Of a stretch of 64,000 nt of DNA, positions 1-8,587 are shown in pieces (position 1 is the stretch's first letter; every line of letters begins with the position of its first letter). The position numbers and the translations under genes are program-made. The notes below the pieces were generated by a model. That model was not told the DNA's origin. It searched no databases and saw only the letters and a program-made list of their open reading frames with translations. The stretch lies in the NCBI GenBank assembly GCA_035527275.1, contig DATLBA010000122.1:35923-99922 (forward strand), read 5' to 3'. Origin of the DNA: DATLBA01 sp035527275. Its GTDB lineage: Bacteria; Planctomycetota; Phycisphaerae; FEN-1346.

Positions 1-22
1 TCTCTTTGGCTGGAGGCGACGC

Positions 23-226
23 ATGGCGACATATTCCGAAACCATGTTGCACAAATACGAGACGCTGCTGGAATCGTCGGCGGGGCTGAACGTGGTGACC
101 ATCGACGGGCAGAGCGTCTCGTTCGCCGATCTGGAAGTGAAGCGAAAATACTGGCAGCGCGAGGTGGCGAAGGAATCCGGCGCGAAACCGGCTGCTTCGA
201 CCATCGACCTGTCGAGGACGTTTTGA
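23..226 (+). CDS. gpW-like phage head-tail joining protein
   Basis: This 67-residue protein sits directly upstream of the portal gene, which is where lambda-type phages keep the small head-completion protein gpW. It has the expected size and a compact helix/hairpin/helix look: an N-terminal helix (residues 5-20), a short strand pair around VVTIDGQSVSF, then a charged helix. A plausible ribosome site (ggaggcg) precedes the ATG. Its stop overlaps the portal start (TGATG), so the two are probably translationally coupled. In the family it joins the DNA-filled head to the tail. The call rests on position, size and general pattern rather than a diagnostic motif. Confidence 0.6.
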   Translation: MATYSETMLHKYETLLESSAGLNVVTIDGQSVSFADLEVKRKYWQREVAKESGAKPAASTIDLSRTF

Positions 227-1641
227 TGACGGTCGCAACCGACAATCGCCGCGTGGTGCTCGGGGCCGACGGGAAGCCCGCGACTCGCCTCGATTACGAC
301 GCCGTCGAATCAGGCAAGCGCCGGTCGGCTGCGGTGACGAGTCTCAAGAGCGAAGACGAACACCTTCCGCCGGAGAAGCGGAAGGCGCTTGTCTCGACGA
401 CCCGGGACCTCCAGCGAAACTTCGCCCTCGCCGCCTGGGCGATCCGCAAGCATCTCGACTACGTATCCAGTTTTTCCTTCCAGGCCAAGACCGGCGTCCC
501 GGAATTCGACGATTCCCTTGAAGCGCTCGTCCGGTGGTGGTCGCGGGCGAAGAACATCGACGTGGCCGCCCGTCATCCTCTTCGGCGCATGATTCGGATG
601 GCCGAGGAGCGGCGGACCGTGGACGGGGACGTCTTCCTGATGAAACTGGCGGACGGCCGGATCCAGGCCGTCGAGGGCGACCGCGTCAGGAATCCGCTCG
701 TGGCGTTGCCGATCGAGATCGACCTGAAGCGCCTCGTCCAGGGGGTCCTCATGGATGAGGCGGGCGCGGCGGTCGCCTACGCCGTCAACCGGCGCGGGTC
801 GATAGGCATGATGGGATTCGAGCGTTTCGTAGCGGCCGAGAACATGATTCACCACGCCTATTGGGGCCGGTTCGACCAGGTCCGCGGGATCTCTCCCCTG
901 GCGCCGGCGATCAACGCCTTCCGCGACCTGTACGAGGGCATGGACTACGCCCTGGCGAAAATCAAGGTCGCGCAGTTGTTCGGGTTGGTGTTCTACCGCG
1001 AAAGCGCGGAGTCGGTCGGAATCACGATGGAGGCCGAGGAATCGACCGACGAAGCGCCGAAGTATGACGTGGATATCGGCAAGGGGCCGGTCAAACTCGA
1101 ACTGGAACCCGGCGACCGGGCCGAGTGGCTCGAATCGAAGACGCCGGCCGGCGAGACGGTCGTGTTTCTGGATAAGATCGTCGGCCTGGCCCTCAAGGCG
1201 CTCGATCTGCCGTACTCGTTCCACGACGAATCCTTCACGAACTTCTTCGGGTCCCGGGCGGCCTTGAATCACTATTTGCAGTCAGCCTCTTCCAAACGGG
1301 CCGACAACCAGGACGTGCTCGACCACCTGACGCTGTGGCGGGTGCGGATGTGGATCGACGACGGCGTGTTGAAAGTGCCCGCGAAAGCCCGCCTGGAATG
1401 GGATTGGATTCCGCGCGGATTGCCCTGGTGGAACCCGGTCCAGGAGATCAACGCCGACGTCCAGGCAATCGCGGCCGGCCTGAATTCCAGGACGCGGGTA
1501 TGCCGGGAACGCGGAGCAGATGTGTATGAGATCATCGACGAGATCGCCGACGAGAACGCTTATCTGAAAGAGAAGGGTCTGCCGGTGAACGTCGAGCCGG
1601 CCAACGTCCAGATCGTGGAGATCGGAAATGAAGGCCAGTGA
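226..1641 (+). CDS. phage portal protein, lambda gpB family
   Basis: Portal protein of a tailed phage, forming the ring at the capsid vertex through which DNA is packaged and ejected. The 471 residues have the family's hallmarks: an N-terminal region with RNFALAAWAIRKHLDYV, the central segment HAYWGRFDQVRGISPLAPAI, and a C-terminal clip/crown region with DLPYSFHDESFTNFFGSRAALN. The length fits lambda-type portals. The ATG at 226 overlaps the upstream stop. An in-frame TTG at 223 is less likely. The 3' end overlaps the next gene by 14 bp, as in a tightly packed head operon. The terminase genes should lie just left of the window. Confidence 0.93.
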   Translation: MTVATDNRRVVLGADGKPATRLDYDAVESGKRRSAAVTSLKSEDEHLPPEKRKALVSTTRDLQRNFALAAWAIRKHLDYVSSFSFQAKTGVPEFDDSLEALVRWWSRAKNIDVAARHPLRRMIRMAEERRTVDGDVFLMKLADGRIQAVEGDRVRNPLVALPIEIDLKRLVQGVLMDEAGAAVAYAVNRRGSIGMMGFERFVAAENMIHHAYWGRFDQVRGISPLAPAINAFRDLYEGMDYALAKIKVAQLFGLVFYRESAESVGITMEAEESTDEAPKYDVDIGKGPVKLELEPGDRAEWLESKTPAGETVVFLDKIVGLALKALDLPYSFHDESFTNFFGSRAALNHYLQSASSKRADNQDVLDHLTLWRVRMWIDDGVLKVPAKARLEWDWIPRGLPWWNPVQEINADVQAIAAGLNSRTRVCRERGADVYEIIDEIADENAYLKEKGLPVNVEPANVQIVEIGNEGQ

Positions 1642-2875
1642 ATTGAAGAACGATCCGGAAATGCTGACGCGGGCGGAGGCTCGGCGCCTGGGGATCGCTC
1701 CGGCGGCCGCCATGCGGTTCGGCGCGGGGGAGTTCGTTCTCGGAACGAACGGCGAAGGCGCCAAGACCGCGCCGATTAAGATTCTCGCGCGGACCGGCCA
1801 GCCGCTCTATCATTGGTGGTGGGGCCGGTGCGTCCATGATATGGCCGGCATGACGGTTCACAAGTCGCGCCTCGCGCTCGATTACTGCCACGACGACTAC
1901 GAGATCATCGGCTACCTGAACAAGTTCGACACGACCGGCGGGGACCTCAATGTGTCTGGGGCCGTGGTCCCCTACAAGGAAAACGACCGGGCGACGGAGA
2001 TCATGTTCAAGTCCCGGGCGGGCGTGCCTTACGAGGCGTCGATCGACTTCACGCCGGGCGATGCCGCCCTGGTCATCGAGGACGTGCCTGTGGGTCGGAA
2101 GGTGGCCGTCAACGGCTACGAGTTCGAGGGGCCCGGGATGGTGTTTCGCCAGTGGCCGCTCCGGGGCGTGGCCGTCTGTCCCTACGGGGCGGATATGAAC
2201 GCGCGGTCGGAGCTCGCGCGGAGCGAGAAGAACGTTCCTGTCACTTTCATCGAACCAGGAAAGGAACACAAAATGGTTGTGCACAAACAGGTCGAGGCCG
2301 GTGGTTCTGAAACGCCGGTCGTTGACGCCGAGACGGTAGTAGAGCCGGAGGCCGCGCCACCTGCGGCCGTTGAAGGCATAGTGCCGGCCGCAGCGGAAGG
2401 CGAGGAACCGCCTCCCGCGCCCGCCCCCGAACCCGCGGCCGATCCGCCGGTGGCGCCGGCGGAAGAACCGGAGCCGGAATCGGAGCCGGAACCGGAGCCG
2501 GAACCGGAGCCGGAATCAGAGACGCCGCCGGTTGCAGGACCGGAAACCGATGCCGCAGCCCAGGCGCGGGCCGAGTGTAAGAGGTTCGTCGAGGCGTTCG
2601 GCGCGAAGGGCGGCGAGTGGTTCGCCGACGGCCGGACGTTCGACGAGGCCCAGGCGCTTCACGTCGAGGCCCTGGTGGCGGAGAACGCGCGACAGGCCAA
2701 GGAGATCGAGCGGCTCGCCAAGGCGGCGCGGGCGGCGCGCGGTGAAGAGGCTCCGGTGACGTTCGTGGCGGATGGGGCGGAAGACGGGCCGGATGTTACC
2801 GGCCTGTCCGGGAAGATCGGAGAAAACGCGGCGAAGGTCGCCGCTGGGATCAAGTTCCAGAAGAAGGACAACTGA
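1628..2875 (+). CDS. probable prohead protease fused to a scaffold-like domain
   Basis: This 415-residue protein lies between portal and major capsid genes, the usual place for the head maturation protease and scaffold. Residues ~70-190 look like a protease-type beta-rich domain, with a His in MTVHKSRLALDY and a candidate Ser in YEASIDF. Both assignments are tentative. A long Pro/Glu/Ala-rich linker with repeated EPEPE units follows (residues ~235-300). The end is a charged helical region (residues ~310-390) resembling scaffolds. The likely role is internal scaffolding with self-cleavage during capsid maturation. The function is inferred mainly from gene order and architecture. The start overlaps the portal gene by 14 bp. 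Confidence 0.65.
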   Translation: MKASELKNDPEMLTRAEARRLGIAPAAAMRFGAGEFVLGTNGEGAKTAPIKILARTGQPLYHWWWGRCVHDMAGMTVHKSRLALDYCHDDYEIIGYLNKFDTTGGDLNVSGAVVPYKENDRATEIMFKSRAGVPYEASIDFTPGDAALVIEDVPVGRKVAVNGYEFEGPGMVFRQWPLRGVAVCPYGADMNARSELARSEKNVPVTFIEPGKEHKMVVHKQVEAGGSETPVVDAETVVEPEAAPPAAVEGIVPAAAEGEEPPPAPAPEPAADPPVAPAEEPEPESEPEPEPEPEPESETPPVAGPETDAAAQARAECKRFVEAFGAKGGEWFADGRTFDEAQALHVEALVAENARQAKEIERLAKAARAARGEEAPVTFVADGAEDGPDVTGLSGKIGENAAKVAAGIKFQKKDN

Positions 2876-2944
2876 CCGCCGGGCCGCGGGCAAGGCATCG
2901 AATAGCCTGCCCGTAAACCGCGGTCGAACAGGAAAGGATAGCAA

Positions 2945-3871
2945 ATGGCTCTGCCAACGCTGTTGGACATCGCCAGGGCGAGCGGGTCGGACGCCGTGGT
3001 CGGTCTCATCGACGAGGCCGCCAAGACCCATCCGGAACTCTTACTCGGCCCGGCGAGGACGATCAAGGGTCTGAACTACAAGACCCTCGTCCGGACGGCC
3101 GTGCCGACCGGAACGGCGTTCCGCGACGCGAACGAGGGCGTCGCGCCGACGAAAGGGACGTACATCAACCGCCTGGTCGAGGCGTTCATCCTCAACCCGA
3201 GGTGGGAATGCGACAAGGCCGTCGCCGACGCCTACGAGGACGGCGCCGAGGCCTACATCGCGCTCGAGGGCCAGGCGATCCTCGAGGCCGCGATGCAAGA
3301 CCTCTGCGCCCAGTTCTACTACGGGCGCGGGACGGGCGGCAACGCGAAGGGCTACCCCGGCCTCCTGGCGGCCTACGACGCGGCGAACATGGTTGTGGAC
3401 GCGGGCGGGACAACGGCCGCCACCGGCTCGAGCGTGTGGGGCGTGCGTTGGGGCCCGAAGAACGTCCAGTGGGTGTGGGGCCTGAACGGCCAACTCGCCC
3501 TCGCGGACGTGCGGGAGGAATCGATCCTGGACGCGGGCGGGACGAATAAGTTCACCGCCTACATCCAGGAGATCCTCGCGCGGCCGGGCCTCCAGGTGGC
3601 GAGCCTCCTGTCGATCGCCCGCATCAAGAAGTTGACGGCCGACAGCGGCAAGACGCTGACCGACGACATGATCGCCGATCTCCTGTCGAAGTTCCCGGCC
3701 GGCCTCAGGCCCGACGTGCTCCTGATGAACCGGCGGAGCCTGCGGCAACTCCAGGACAGCCGCACGGCGACGAACGCGACGGGCGCCCCGGCGCCGTTCC
3801 CGGCCGAGGCGTTCGGCGTGCCGATCGCCCCGACGGATGCGATCCTCTCGACCGAAGGCTTGACCCTGTAA
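2945..3871 (+). CDS. phage major capsid protein
   Basis: Major head subunit of 308 residues. It follows the protease/scaffold gene and is preceded by a good ribosome site (aggaaagg) before the ATG. The sequence has features common in capsid proteins of this broad group: NYKTLVRTAVPTGTAFRDAN near the N-terminus, a spine-like helix (AYIALEGQAILEAAMQDL), FYYGRGTGG followed by GLLAAYD, and a late segment LLMNRRSLRQLQDSR. I see no cleaved N-terminal delta domain. A strong hairpin lies just downstream, as often seen after highly expressed capsid genes. The position supports the call strongly. The exact family within the HK97-type fold is not certain. Confidence 0.9.
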   Translation: MALPTLLDIARASGSDAVVGLIDEAAKTHPELLLGPARTIKGLNYKTLVRTAVPTGTAFRDANEGVAPTKGTYINRLVEAFILNPRWECDKAVADAYEDGAEAYIALEGQAILEAAMQDLCAQFYYGRGTGGNAKGYPGLLAAYDAANMVVDAGGTTAATGSSVWGVRWGPKNVQWVWGLNGQLALADVREESILDAGGTNKFTAYIQEILARPGLQVASLLSIARIKKLTADSGKTLTDDMIADLLSKFPAGLRPDVLLMNRRSLRQLQDSRTATNATGAPAPFPAEAFGVPIAPTDAILSTEGLTL

Positions 3872-3876
3872 GCGTT

Positions 3877-3921
3877 CAGGTCTGGGGCCGTGCGGCCAGC
3901 GGGGCCGCACGGCCAGACCTG
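3877..3921 (+). terminator. strong hairpin after the capsid gene
   Basis: A 19-bp stem with a 2-nt bulge and a 5-nt loop starts 6 nt after the capsid stop. The left arm is 3877-3897 and the right arm 3903-3921. No T-run follows, so it may be an attenuator, processing site or 3' stabiliser rather than a classical terminator. Confidence 0.6.
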
Positions 3922-3932
3922 ACGAACGACAA

Positions 3933-3954
3933 CCCCCCGATTGCAATCGGGGGG
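3933..3954. repeat. 22-bp perfect palindrome in capsid-cement spacer
   Basis: The sequence six C, GATTGCAATC, six G reads the same on both strands. Its GATTGCAATC core recurs at 16,292-16,303 in another prophage spacer, so it belongs to a small family of GC-rich palindromes within this late operon. Confidence 0.7.
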
Positions 3955-4011
3955 AAGTCAAAAAAGCACGGCCTCCAGAAAGCGGCCGCAAACGAACGAA
4001 AGGAATCTCCA

Positions 4012-4410
4012 ATGGCGCGCGAAATCCGGGATACTCTCCTCAAAGACACGAAAGCCCTGCCGGAGACGGCCGAGACCGTCTATACGGACGGCATCGACCT
4101 CGGCGCCGGTGAAAAGGTGGCCGGGATGGACCTTCTCATTTCGGCCCCGGCGCTGGCGGTCGGCGAACTCGGGGACGGTGAAACCGTGACGTATGAGGTC
4201 CAGACGGATTCCGATTCCCTGTTCCTCTACCCGACAGACATCATCCCGAGCGCCCTTGTCCAGACGGGCGCCGATGGAGCCGGCGCCGCAGCCGCGACGC
4301 GGCGGTTCGCTCTGCCGACCGACGCCGAGCAGTACGTCCGCGTGGCGGTCACGGCCGATGCGGACAAAGATGCCTCGGCAAAGAGCGTGACGCTCGAAGT
4401 CCTCCTGTAG
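4012..4410 (+). CDS. putative capsid cement (decoration) protein
   Basis: This 132-residue protein directly follows the capsid gene. It begins with a helix (REIRDTLLKDTKALPET) and continues as a beta-sandwich-like domain with VTYEVQTDSDSLFLYP. The layout, size and position match small capsid cement proteins of the Bbp16 type, which bind the outside of the head and stabilise it. That family match is from memory of the pattern and is not proven. A ribosome site (gaaaggaatc) precedes the ATG. A structural role is likely, and a different head-decoration family is possible. Confidence 0.55.
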   Translation: MAREIRDTLLKDTKALPETAETVYTDGIDLGAGEKVAGMDLLISAPALAVGELGDGETVTYEVQTDSDSLFLYPTDIIPSALVQTGADGAGAAAATRRFALPTDAEQYVRVAVTADADKDASAKSVTLEVLL

Positions 4411-4438
4411 GCGGTAAAAGCCGACGGAGGGCGATGTT

Positions 4439-4798
4439 ATGGGTGTCTTCGATTACGCCACCGGGGCCTTGGCCGCGGCGATGAAGGGTGCGGAAGGGCG
4501 AAACATCTTTTATCGCCGCGGCGCGGCCGAACTTGCGATCACGGCCTGGCGGTCCTTCCGCGCGGGCGAGGTGGACGACGGGACCGGCATCCTCGTGGTC
4601 TATGAATCGTGGGACTGGCTTCTGGAGGCCGCCGATCTCGACGAACTGGACGCGCCGGAGCCCGGAGACCGCCTGATCGACGCCGACGGTTGCGAATACG
4701 AGGTGACGGCGCCGCCGGGGCAGAAGGAATTTCAGGTGGCGGGGCCGGCCGGGACGCTTTTGAGGGTGCACACGAAACAACTTGCCGGGGAGCCCTGA
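4439..4798 (+). CDS. putative head-tail connector or completion protein
   Basis: This 119-residue protein lies between the cement gene and the tail-completion gene. The ribosome site cggagggcg sits 5-8 nt before the ATG. Residues ~50-118 look like a small beta-barrel (LVVYESWDWLL, GDRLIDADGCEYEVTA, TLLRVHTKQL), the shape common in connector or stopper proteins. No specific family motif is recognised. The stop overlaps the next start (TGATG), so it is coupled to the downstream membrane protein. The function is inferred from position only. Confidence 0.5.
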   Translation: MGVFDYATGALAAAMKGAEGRNIFYRRGAAELAITAWRSFRAGEVDDGTGILVVYESWDWLLEAADLDELDAPEPGDRLIDADGCEYEVTAPPGQKEFQVAGPAGTLLRVHTKQLAGEP

Positions 4799-4980
4799 TG
4801 CCCGAACCCAAAGATCACGACTTGTTGATCCGAATCGACGAGCGCGTCGCCAAACTCGATCGGTGCATGTCGAATCATCTGTCACACCATTGGGCCGTTA
4901 CGCTGGCCGCGCTGGGCGCGATGTTAACGGCCATGATCTCGATCGTGATTGCCATCGTGGCTGTCCTGGGGACGAGATGA
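4798..4980 (+). CDS. small one-TM protein, XhlA/holin-like
   Basis: This 60-residue protein has a soluble N-terminal helix (DLLIRIDERVAKLDRCMSNH) followed by a single long membrane segment (residues ~33-57) ending in an Arg. This layout matches XhlA/hemolysin-type phage proteins that associate with the membrane and help release endolysin. The ATG overlaps the previous stop and the gene is followed within 2 nt by the next start, so it belongs to the head-tail operon. No endolysin is visible nearby, so a lysis role is uncertain. It could instead be a membrane-anchored assembly factor. The start is fixed by the TGATG overlap, because the frame extends upstream without a better start. Confidence 0.55.
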   Translation: MPEPKDHDLLIRIDERVAKLDRCMSNHLSHHWAVTLAALGAMLTAMISIVIAIVAVLGTR

Positions 4981-4981
4981 C

Positions 4982-5431
4982 ATGTCGATCATCGCGGACG
5001 TGGCCGATGCGGTGGCCGGGGAACTCGCGGAAGGGACGTTCTCTAAAGAGATTTCGGTCGAGCGCCGTTGGCGGCCCCGCGCGACCCTCAGCGAGGCGGG
5101 ACCGGACGATCCGGTGGCCGTTTTCGTCGTGCCGAAATCCTGGGCGGCGGAGGTGCTGGACCGCGGACGGACGGTCGAGACGGTCGAGATCGATGTGGCG
5201 GTCATGCGGAAACTCGCCGAGCCGGCCGACGACGAGGCGACGATCGACGCCCTGATGAACCTGGTGGAGGAGATCGCCGATTTTTTCAAAATGCGGCGGC
5301 TGGCGTCGTACCCGTTGGCCGCATGGAAACATTCGGGGCGGGATCCGATTTACAGCCCGCAGCACCTGGACGAACTCAGGCAGTTCACGAGCGGCGTGAC
5401 CCTGACGTATAGGGTCGTGCCTTCCGCGTGA
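4982..5431 (+). CDS. putative tail terminator or completion protein
   Basis: This 149-residue protein starts at an ATG 2 nt after the previous stop. An alternative in-frame start at 4949 would overlap the upstream gene more. It begins with a helix (IIADVADAVAGELAEG). Next come a beta strand region (VAVFVVP), a second strand (TVETVEIDVAVMRKL) and a helix (TIDALMNLVEEIADFF), and the C-terminal strand is GVTLTYRVV. That alpha/beta arrangement and size match tail terminator or neck proteins that cap the tail tube. Gene order after the head proteins supports this. No catalytic motif is present. Family assignment would need a structure-based comparison. Confidence 0.55.
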   Translation: MSIIADVADAVAGELAEGTFSKEISVERRWRPRATLSEAGPDDPVAVFVVPKSWAAEVLDRGRTVETVEIDVAVMRKLAEPADDEATIDALMNLVEEIADFFKMRRLASYPLAAWKHSGRDPIYSPQHLDELRQFTSGVTLTYRVVPSA

Positions 5432-5481
5432 AAAGTTCAAGGGTGACGAGCCGCGCACGTAAGTAAGCGGAGCAGTTGACT

Positions 5482-5544
5482 ATGAAACGGATTCTGATGT
5501 GGGTCTTTTTGTGCCTGTTTCCGTTCCTCGCGGAGGATCTTTAG
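5482..5544 (+). CDS. 20-residue hydrophobic peptide coupled to the LamG gene
   Basis: A short frame encodes MKRILMWVFLCLFPFLAEDL. It has a weak ribosome site (ggag about 10 nt upstream). Its TAG stop overlaps the GTG of the next gene (TAGTG). The peptide resembles a bare signal peptide or leader. It may serve translational coupling, or it may be the original signal peptide of the LamG protein now separated by a frame change. Coding potential this short cannot be proven from sequence. Confidence 0.35.
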   Translation: MKRILMWVFLCLFPFLAEDL

Positions 5545-6290
5545 TGCAGTCATTCAGCGTCTATCCGGGCGCGACGGATGCCGATACGTTGCTCCTTGCG
5601 CGCGCCGACAGCGGTTGGCTGCGGGGAAAGAGCATCGTCGGGCCGGACTTCACCAACCTTGGCGCTACCCCTACTCCTGAGAGCGACGGCTGGCGCTTCG
5701 GCGATGCCGAACGTGACTACATGAACGTCGCGCTTGATGGCGGTGCACGGATGGCGGGCACACTCGAGTGCTGGATTCGAAACTTCACCACCCCGGATAC
5801 CACCTATCATTATCCGGTCTGCTGGTTTGAAGCGGGAGCAAGTCGACTGGCCATATTCCTCCGGCGTAGCGATCCAACAAGTGCGCGCATCGGCGTATAT
5901 TTTGTGGACAGAAACGCCGCGAACCGCTCGATCTACTGGCAACCGAACGACGGTTCAATCGAAGCCCTGTTCGACAGTCCAAAACCGTTTCACGTTGCCG
6001 TCACTTTCTGCTGCGATCCGCAAAAGCAGGTTGCGGTGATTGTGAATGGAAAGAGATATGTGGGGACATCTTGGTCAGGGCTCGTAGGCTTCTCACCTAC
6101 CACACTTCGCCTGGGGCGGAACTATGATGGTGCTGCCGCTAATGACTTCTACGGCGTCCTGGACGAGGTTCGGGTGTCTAACATTGAGCGCTACTCGGCC
6201 GACTTCCCGATCACGCGGTTTCAGGAAGGCGAGCGGGCTGGTTCGAGGGGGCCGGGCGAAACGGTGGAAGTGGCGGGAGGTTGCGTATGA
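5544..6290 (+). CDS. LamG/concanavalin-like phage surface protein
   Basis: This 248-residue protein has a LamG (concanavalin-like beta-sandwich) domain. The signs are RMAGTLECWIRNF, HVAVTFCCDPQKQVAVIVNG and a final DFYGVLDEVRVSNIERYSADF, the usual last strand of LamG repeats. The start is the GTG at 5544: a clear ribosome site (cggagga) lies 7 nt upstream, better than the longer GTG start at 5499. Such domains bind carbohydrate or protein on virion tips. Its 3' end overlaps the tail fibre gene by 4 bp, so it is probably part of the same adsorption structure. Codon use is less GC-rich than in neighbours, hinting at separate acquisition. Confidence 0.75.
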   Translation: MQSFSVYPGATDADTLLLARADSGWLRGKSIVGPDFTNLGATPTPESDGWRFGDAERDYMNVALDGGARMAGTLECWIRNFTTPDTTYHYPVCWFEAGASRLAIFLRRSDPTSARIGVYFVDRNAANRSIYWQPNDGSIEALFDSPKPFHVAVTFCCDPQKQVAVIVNGKRYVGTSWSGLVGFSPTTLRLGRNYDGAAANDFYGVLDEVRVSNIERYSADFPITRFQEGERAGSRGPGETVEVAGGCV

Positions 6291-8581
6291 GCCGGCTCGA
6301 TAGGGAAACTCTAACGGGTGTTGACATTACGCCCGCTGATGGACTCCTGGTCCTCACGAAGGCGCTGCCGACCAGCCTGGCGGAGTGGGCACTGAAAGGC
6401 ATCGTCCGCGTATCGGCTCTCGCCGCAAGCAAGACACGGACGCTCACGCTGACCGTCAAGACGGACGGCGAGCACGTGTTCTCAACCGACTGGGTCTTCG
6501 AGAGCGACGCGACCGACGCCGGACGGGTGAAGCGAATGGCCTTTCGCGTGCCCGAGGACATTCGGGGGACGGTGACGCTGCATCTTCACTCCACCGAAGC
6601 GACCGATACGACGGTCGATGTGGACGCTCGCCTGAATACAGATGTGGATGACGTGCCGAACACTTGGTTTGTGGATGCGACCTACGGCCACGACACGGAG
6701 CACGACGGCCGGTCGTGGCAAACTGCCTTTCTGACAATCGACGCTGCAATAGCGGTAGCAGCCTCAGGCGACACGATTTGTACGGGTCCTGGGATTTTCG
6801 CTCTGGGGGCCGCTGTGATCGAATTACCTGACGGCGTCAACTTACAAGGTAAAGGCATCGACGCGACGCTTATTACAAGCACGGCGGTGTTGAGCACACT
6901 TGGATGTATCGTAAAGCCGGGCACGGGATCTCGGATAGCCGATCTGACAATTCAGGGGATTGCTGGTGCTGGGGTATATCAGGCCGCGTTGGGATACCGA
7001 AAGGCGAGTGCCGGCGCGCCGACCCAGGCCCGCTTCCTCCATGCTTGGGCCGACCGGGTGCGTTTGATTGCCGACGCCGACGGCGTTTACATTCGAGAAG
7101 AGCCCGACCCGGGTACCCGATGTGATCTTGTCATGCGCGACTGTCTTATCGAAACTAAGTATGATGGTGTGACGATAATTTCGCGCAACGCAAGTATTGT
7201 TCTTTACGACACGCGCATTGTTGTGATAGGGCCCTCTTCCTGCGGTGGCCAATACGCTCACGGCCTTGCCGGAATAGGAGGCTCGGACGCCTTTATTTCC
7301 ATGGTGCGGGGTTCACTTGAGGTATCCGGAGCAACAGTGTCAAACGTAGGTGCTCAAGAGGCCAGAGGTCGCATTATCTTGAGCGATGTTCACGTGGATA
7401 CCGCTGGAGCTGCCCCGATGGACTTGGTGCAAGCAGATAATGGCAGTGTCTTCGTTTTCGGCAGTGTGTTTGACCCAGCTAAGACCTCTGGCACGATTAT
7501 CCACGTTCCGCCCGGCGCATCCATCCTGGCCGACACGGCCGCCCTTGAGGCGCGCCTCACTGCGGAACGGGCGGCCCGCCTGGATGCGGACGTATCGAGC
7601 CGCGCCACGCCCGCTGACGTGACAGGTGCCCACGGTATGACAGACGGCCTCATTGGAGGCCTGGGGTCGCCGGAGCAGGATGGCGCGGTCGCGACCGCCC
7701 ATGCGACGACTGACGGCAAGGTGGACGCGGCCAAAGCCTCGGCGGACGCGGCGTCGCGCCCCTCGGACGTCACAACGGCCCACGCGACGACAGACGGCAA
7801 GGTGGACGCGGCGAAGGCGAGCGCCGACGCGGCGAAGGCCAGCGCGGATGAGGCGTCGCGCCCCTCGGACGTGACGACGGCCCACGCGACGACTGACGGC
7901 AAGGTGGACGCGGCGAAAGCCAGCGCGGATGCGGCGAAGGCGAGCGCCGACGAAGCCACCCGGCCCGACGACATTCCGACGCCGGAGGCGAACGCGGCCG
8001 AGACCGCAGAAGTCCTGGCGGCGGCGCACGGCGAAGAATCGTGGGAAAGCCTTGCGGAGCGAGATTGGACGGCGGGCGAGCGCGGGCAGATCCGCGACGC
8101 TCTGGGCGTGGCTGGCGACAAGACGACGGCGGAGGACGGACAATTGCAGAATATCAAGACCAAGACGGACCTCATCACGGCCGGGAATGTTCGCGTGCGG
8201 ACGCCGGTTGCGGCCGACGGAACGATTACGCTCATGCGCGGCGATTCCTACTTGGAAGTGGACGATACAAAACTGAAACTCGATGTTCCGAACTACGCCG
8301 GCCCGGACCTGACGGCCGAGGGAACGGTTCTTACGTTCAGCGTCGGCCCGAGACGCGAGGGACAACCGGCAATCTTCACGGTCGAGGCGTCGGCGGAAAT
8401 GGACGGGACGACCCTGGTGCTCTCCGCCGATGTGGCGAGCGGGGACACGGCCGAACTGGATGCGCCCGGAGAATATCTTTATGACTTTCAGGCCGTCTTT
8501 GCCTCCGGCGGGATCTTCACTCCCGCCGCCGGCAAACTGTTGGCGCTTGCCGACGTGATGGCCGAACCGGAAGAGGAGTAG
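6287..8581 (+). CDS. beta-helix tail fibre or tailspike with coiled-coil repeats
   Basis: This 764-residue protein has a layered architecture. Residues 1-125 are beta-rich. Residues ~125-410 look like a right-handed parallel beta-helix (repeated GVNLQGKGIDATLI-type turns, FVDATYGHDTEHDGRSW at its start), as in tailspikes and pectate-lyase-like proteins. Residues ~465-570 are near-identical repeats containing ATTDGKVDAAKASADAA, likely a trimeric coiled coil. A beta-rich tip region follows to the end. The ATG overlaps the LamG stop. It is probably a trimeric receptor-binding fibre, possibly with polysaccharide-degrading activity, though no catalytic residues can be assigned. It sits before the tail tube gene, an unusual place for a fibre. 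Confidence 0.75.
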   Translation: MSRLDRETLTGVDITPADGLLVLTKALPTSLAEWALKGIVRVSALAASKTRTLTLTVKTDGEHVFSTDWVFESDATDAGRVKRMAFRVPEDIRGTVTLHLHSTEATDTTVDVDARLNTDVDDVPNTWFVDATYGHDTEHDGRSWQTAFLTIDAAIAVAASGDTICTGPGIFALGAAVIELPDGVNLQGKGIDATLITSTAVLSTLGCIVKPGTGSRIADLTIQGIAGAGVYQAALGYRKASAGAPTQARFLHAWADRVRLIADADGVYIREEPDPGTRCDLVMRDCLIETKYDGVTIISRNASIVLYDTRIVVIGPSSCGGQYAHGLAGIGGSDAFISMVRGSLEVSGATVSNVGAQEARGRIILSDVHVDTAGAAPMDLVQADNGSVFVFGSVFDPAKTSGTIIHVPPGASILADTAALEARLTAERAARLDADVSSRATPADVTGAHGMTDGLIGGLGSPEQDGAVATAHATTDGKVDAAKASADAASRPSDVTTAHATTDGKVDAAKASADAAKASADEASRPSDVTTAHATTDGKVDAAKASADAAKASADEATRPDDIPTPEANAAETAEVLAAAHGEESWESLAERDWTAGERGQIRDALGVAGDKTTAEDGQLQNIKTKTDLITAGNVRVRTPVAADGTITLMRGDSYLEVDDTKLKLDVPNYAGPDLTAEGTVLTFSVGPRREGQPAIFTVEASAEMDGTTLVLSADVASGDTAELDAPGEYLYDFQAVFASGGIFTPAAGKLLALADVMAEPEEE
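7690..7980 (+). repeat. in-frame tandem repeats in the tail fibre gene
   Basis: About three units of ~80-105 bp encode ATTDGKVDAAKASADAA plus a short RPSDVTT linker. Units 2 and 3 hold an extra KASADEA block relative to unit 1. In-frame units of this type can change copy number and so change fibre length. Confidence 0.8.
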
Positions 8582-8587
8582 AGTCGA

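Noticed and set aside
2460..2520. tandem repeat giving EPEPE in the scaffold gene
   Set aside because: This is a low-complexity linker in a scaffold and needs no special explanation.
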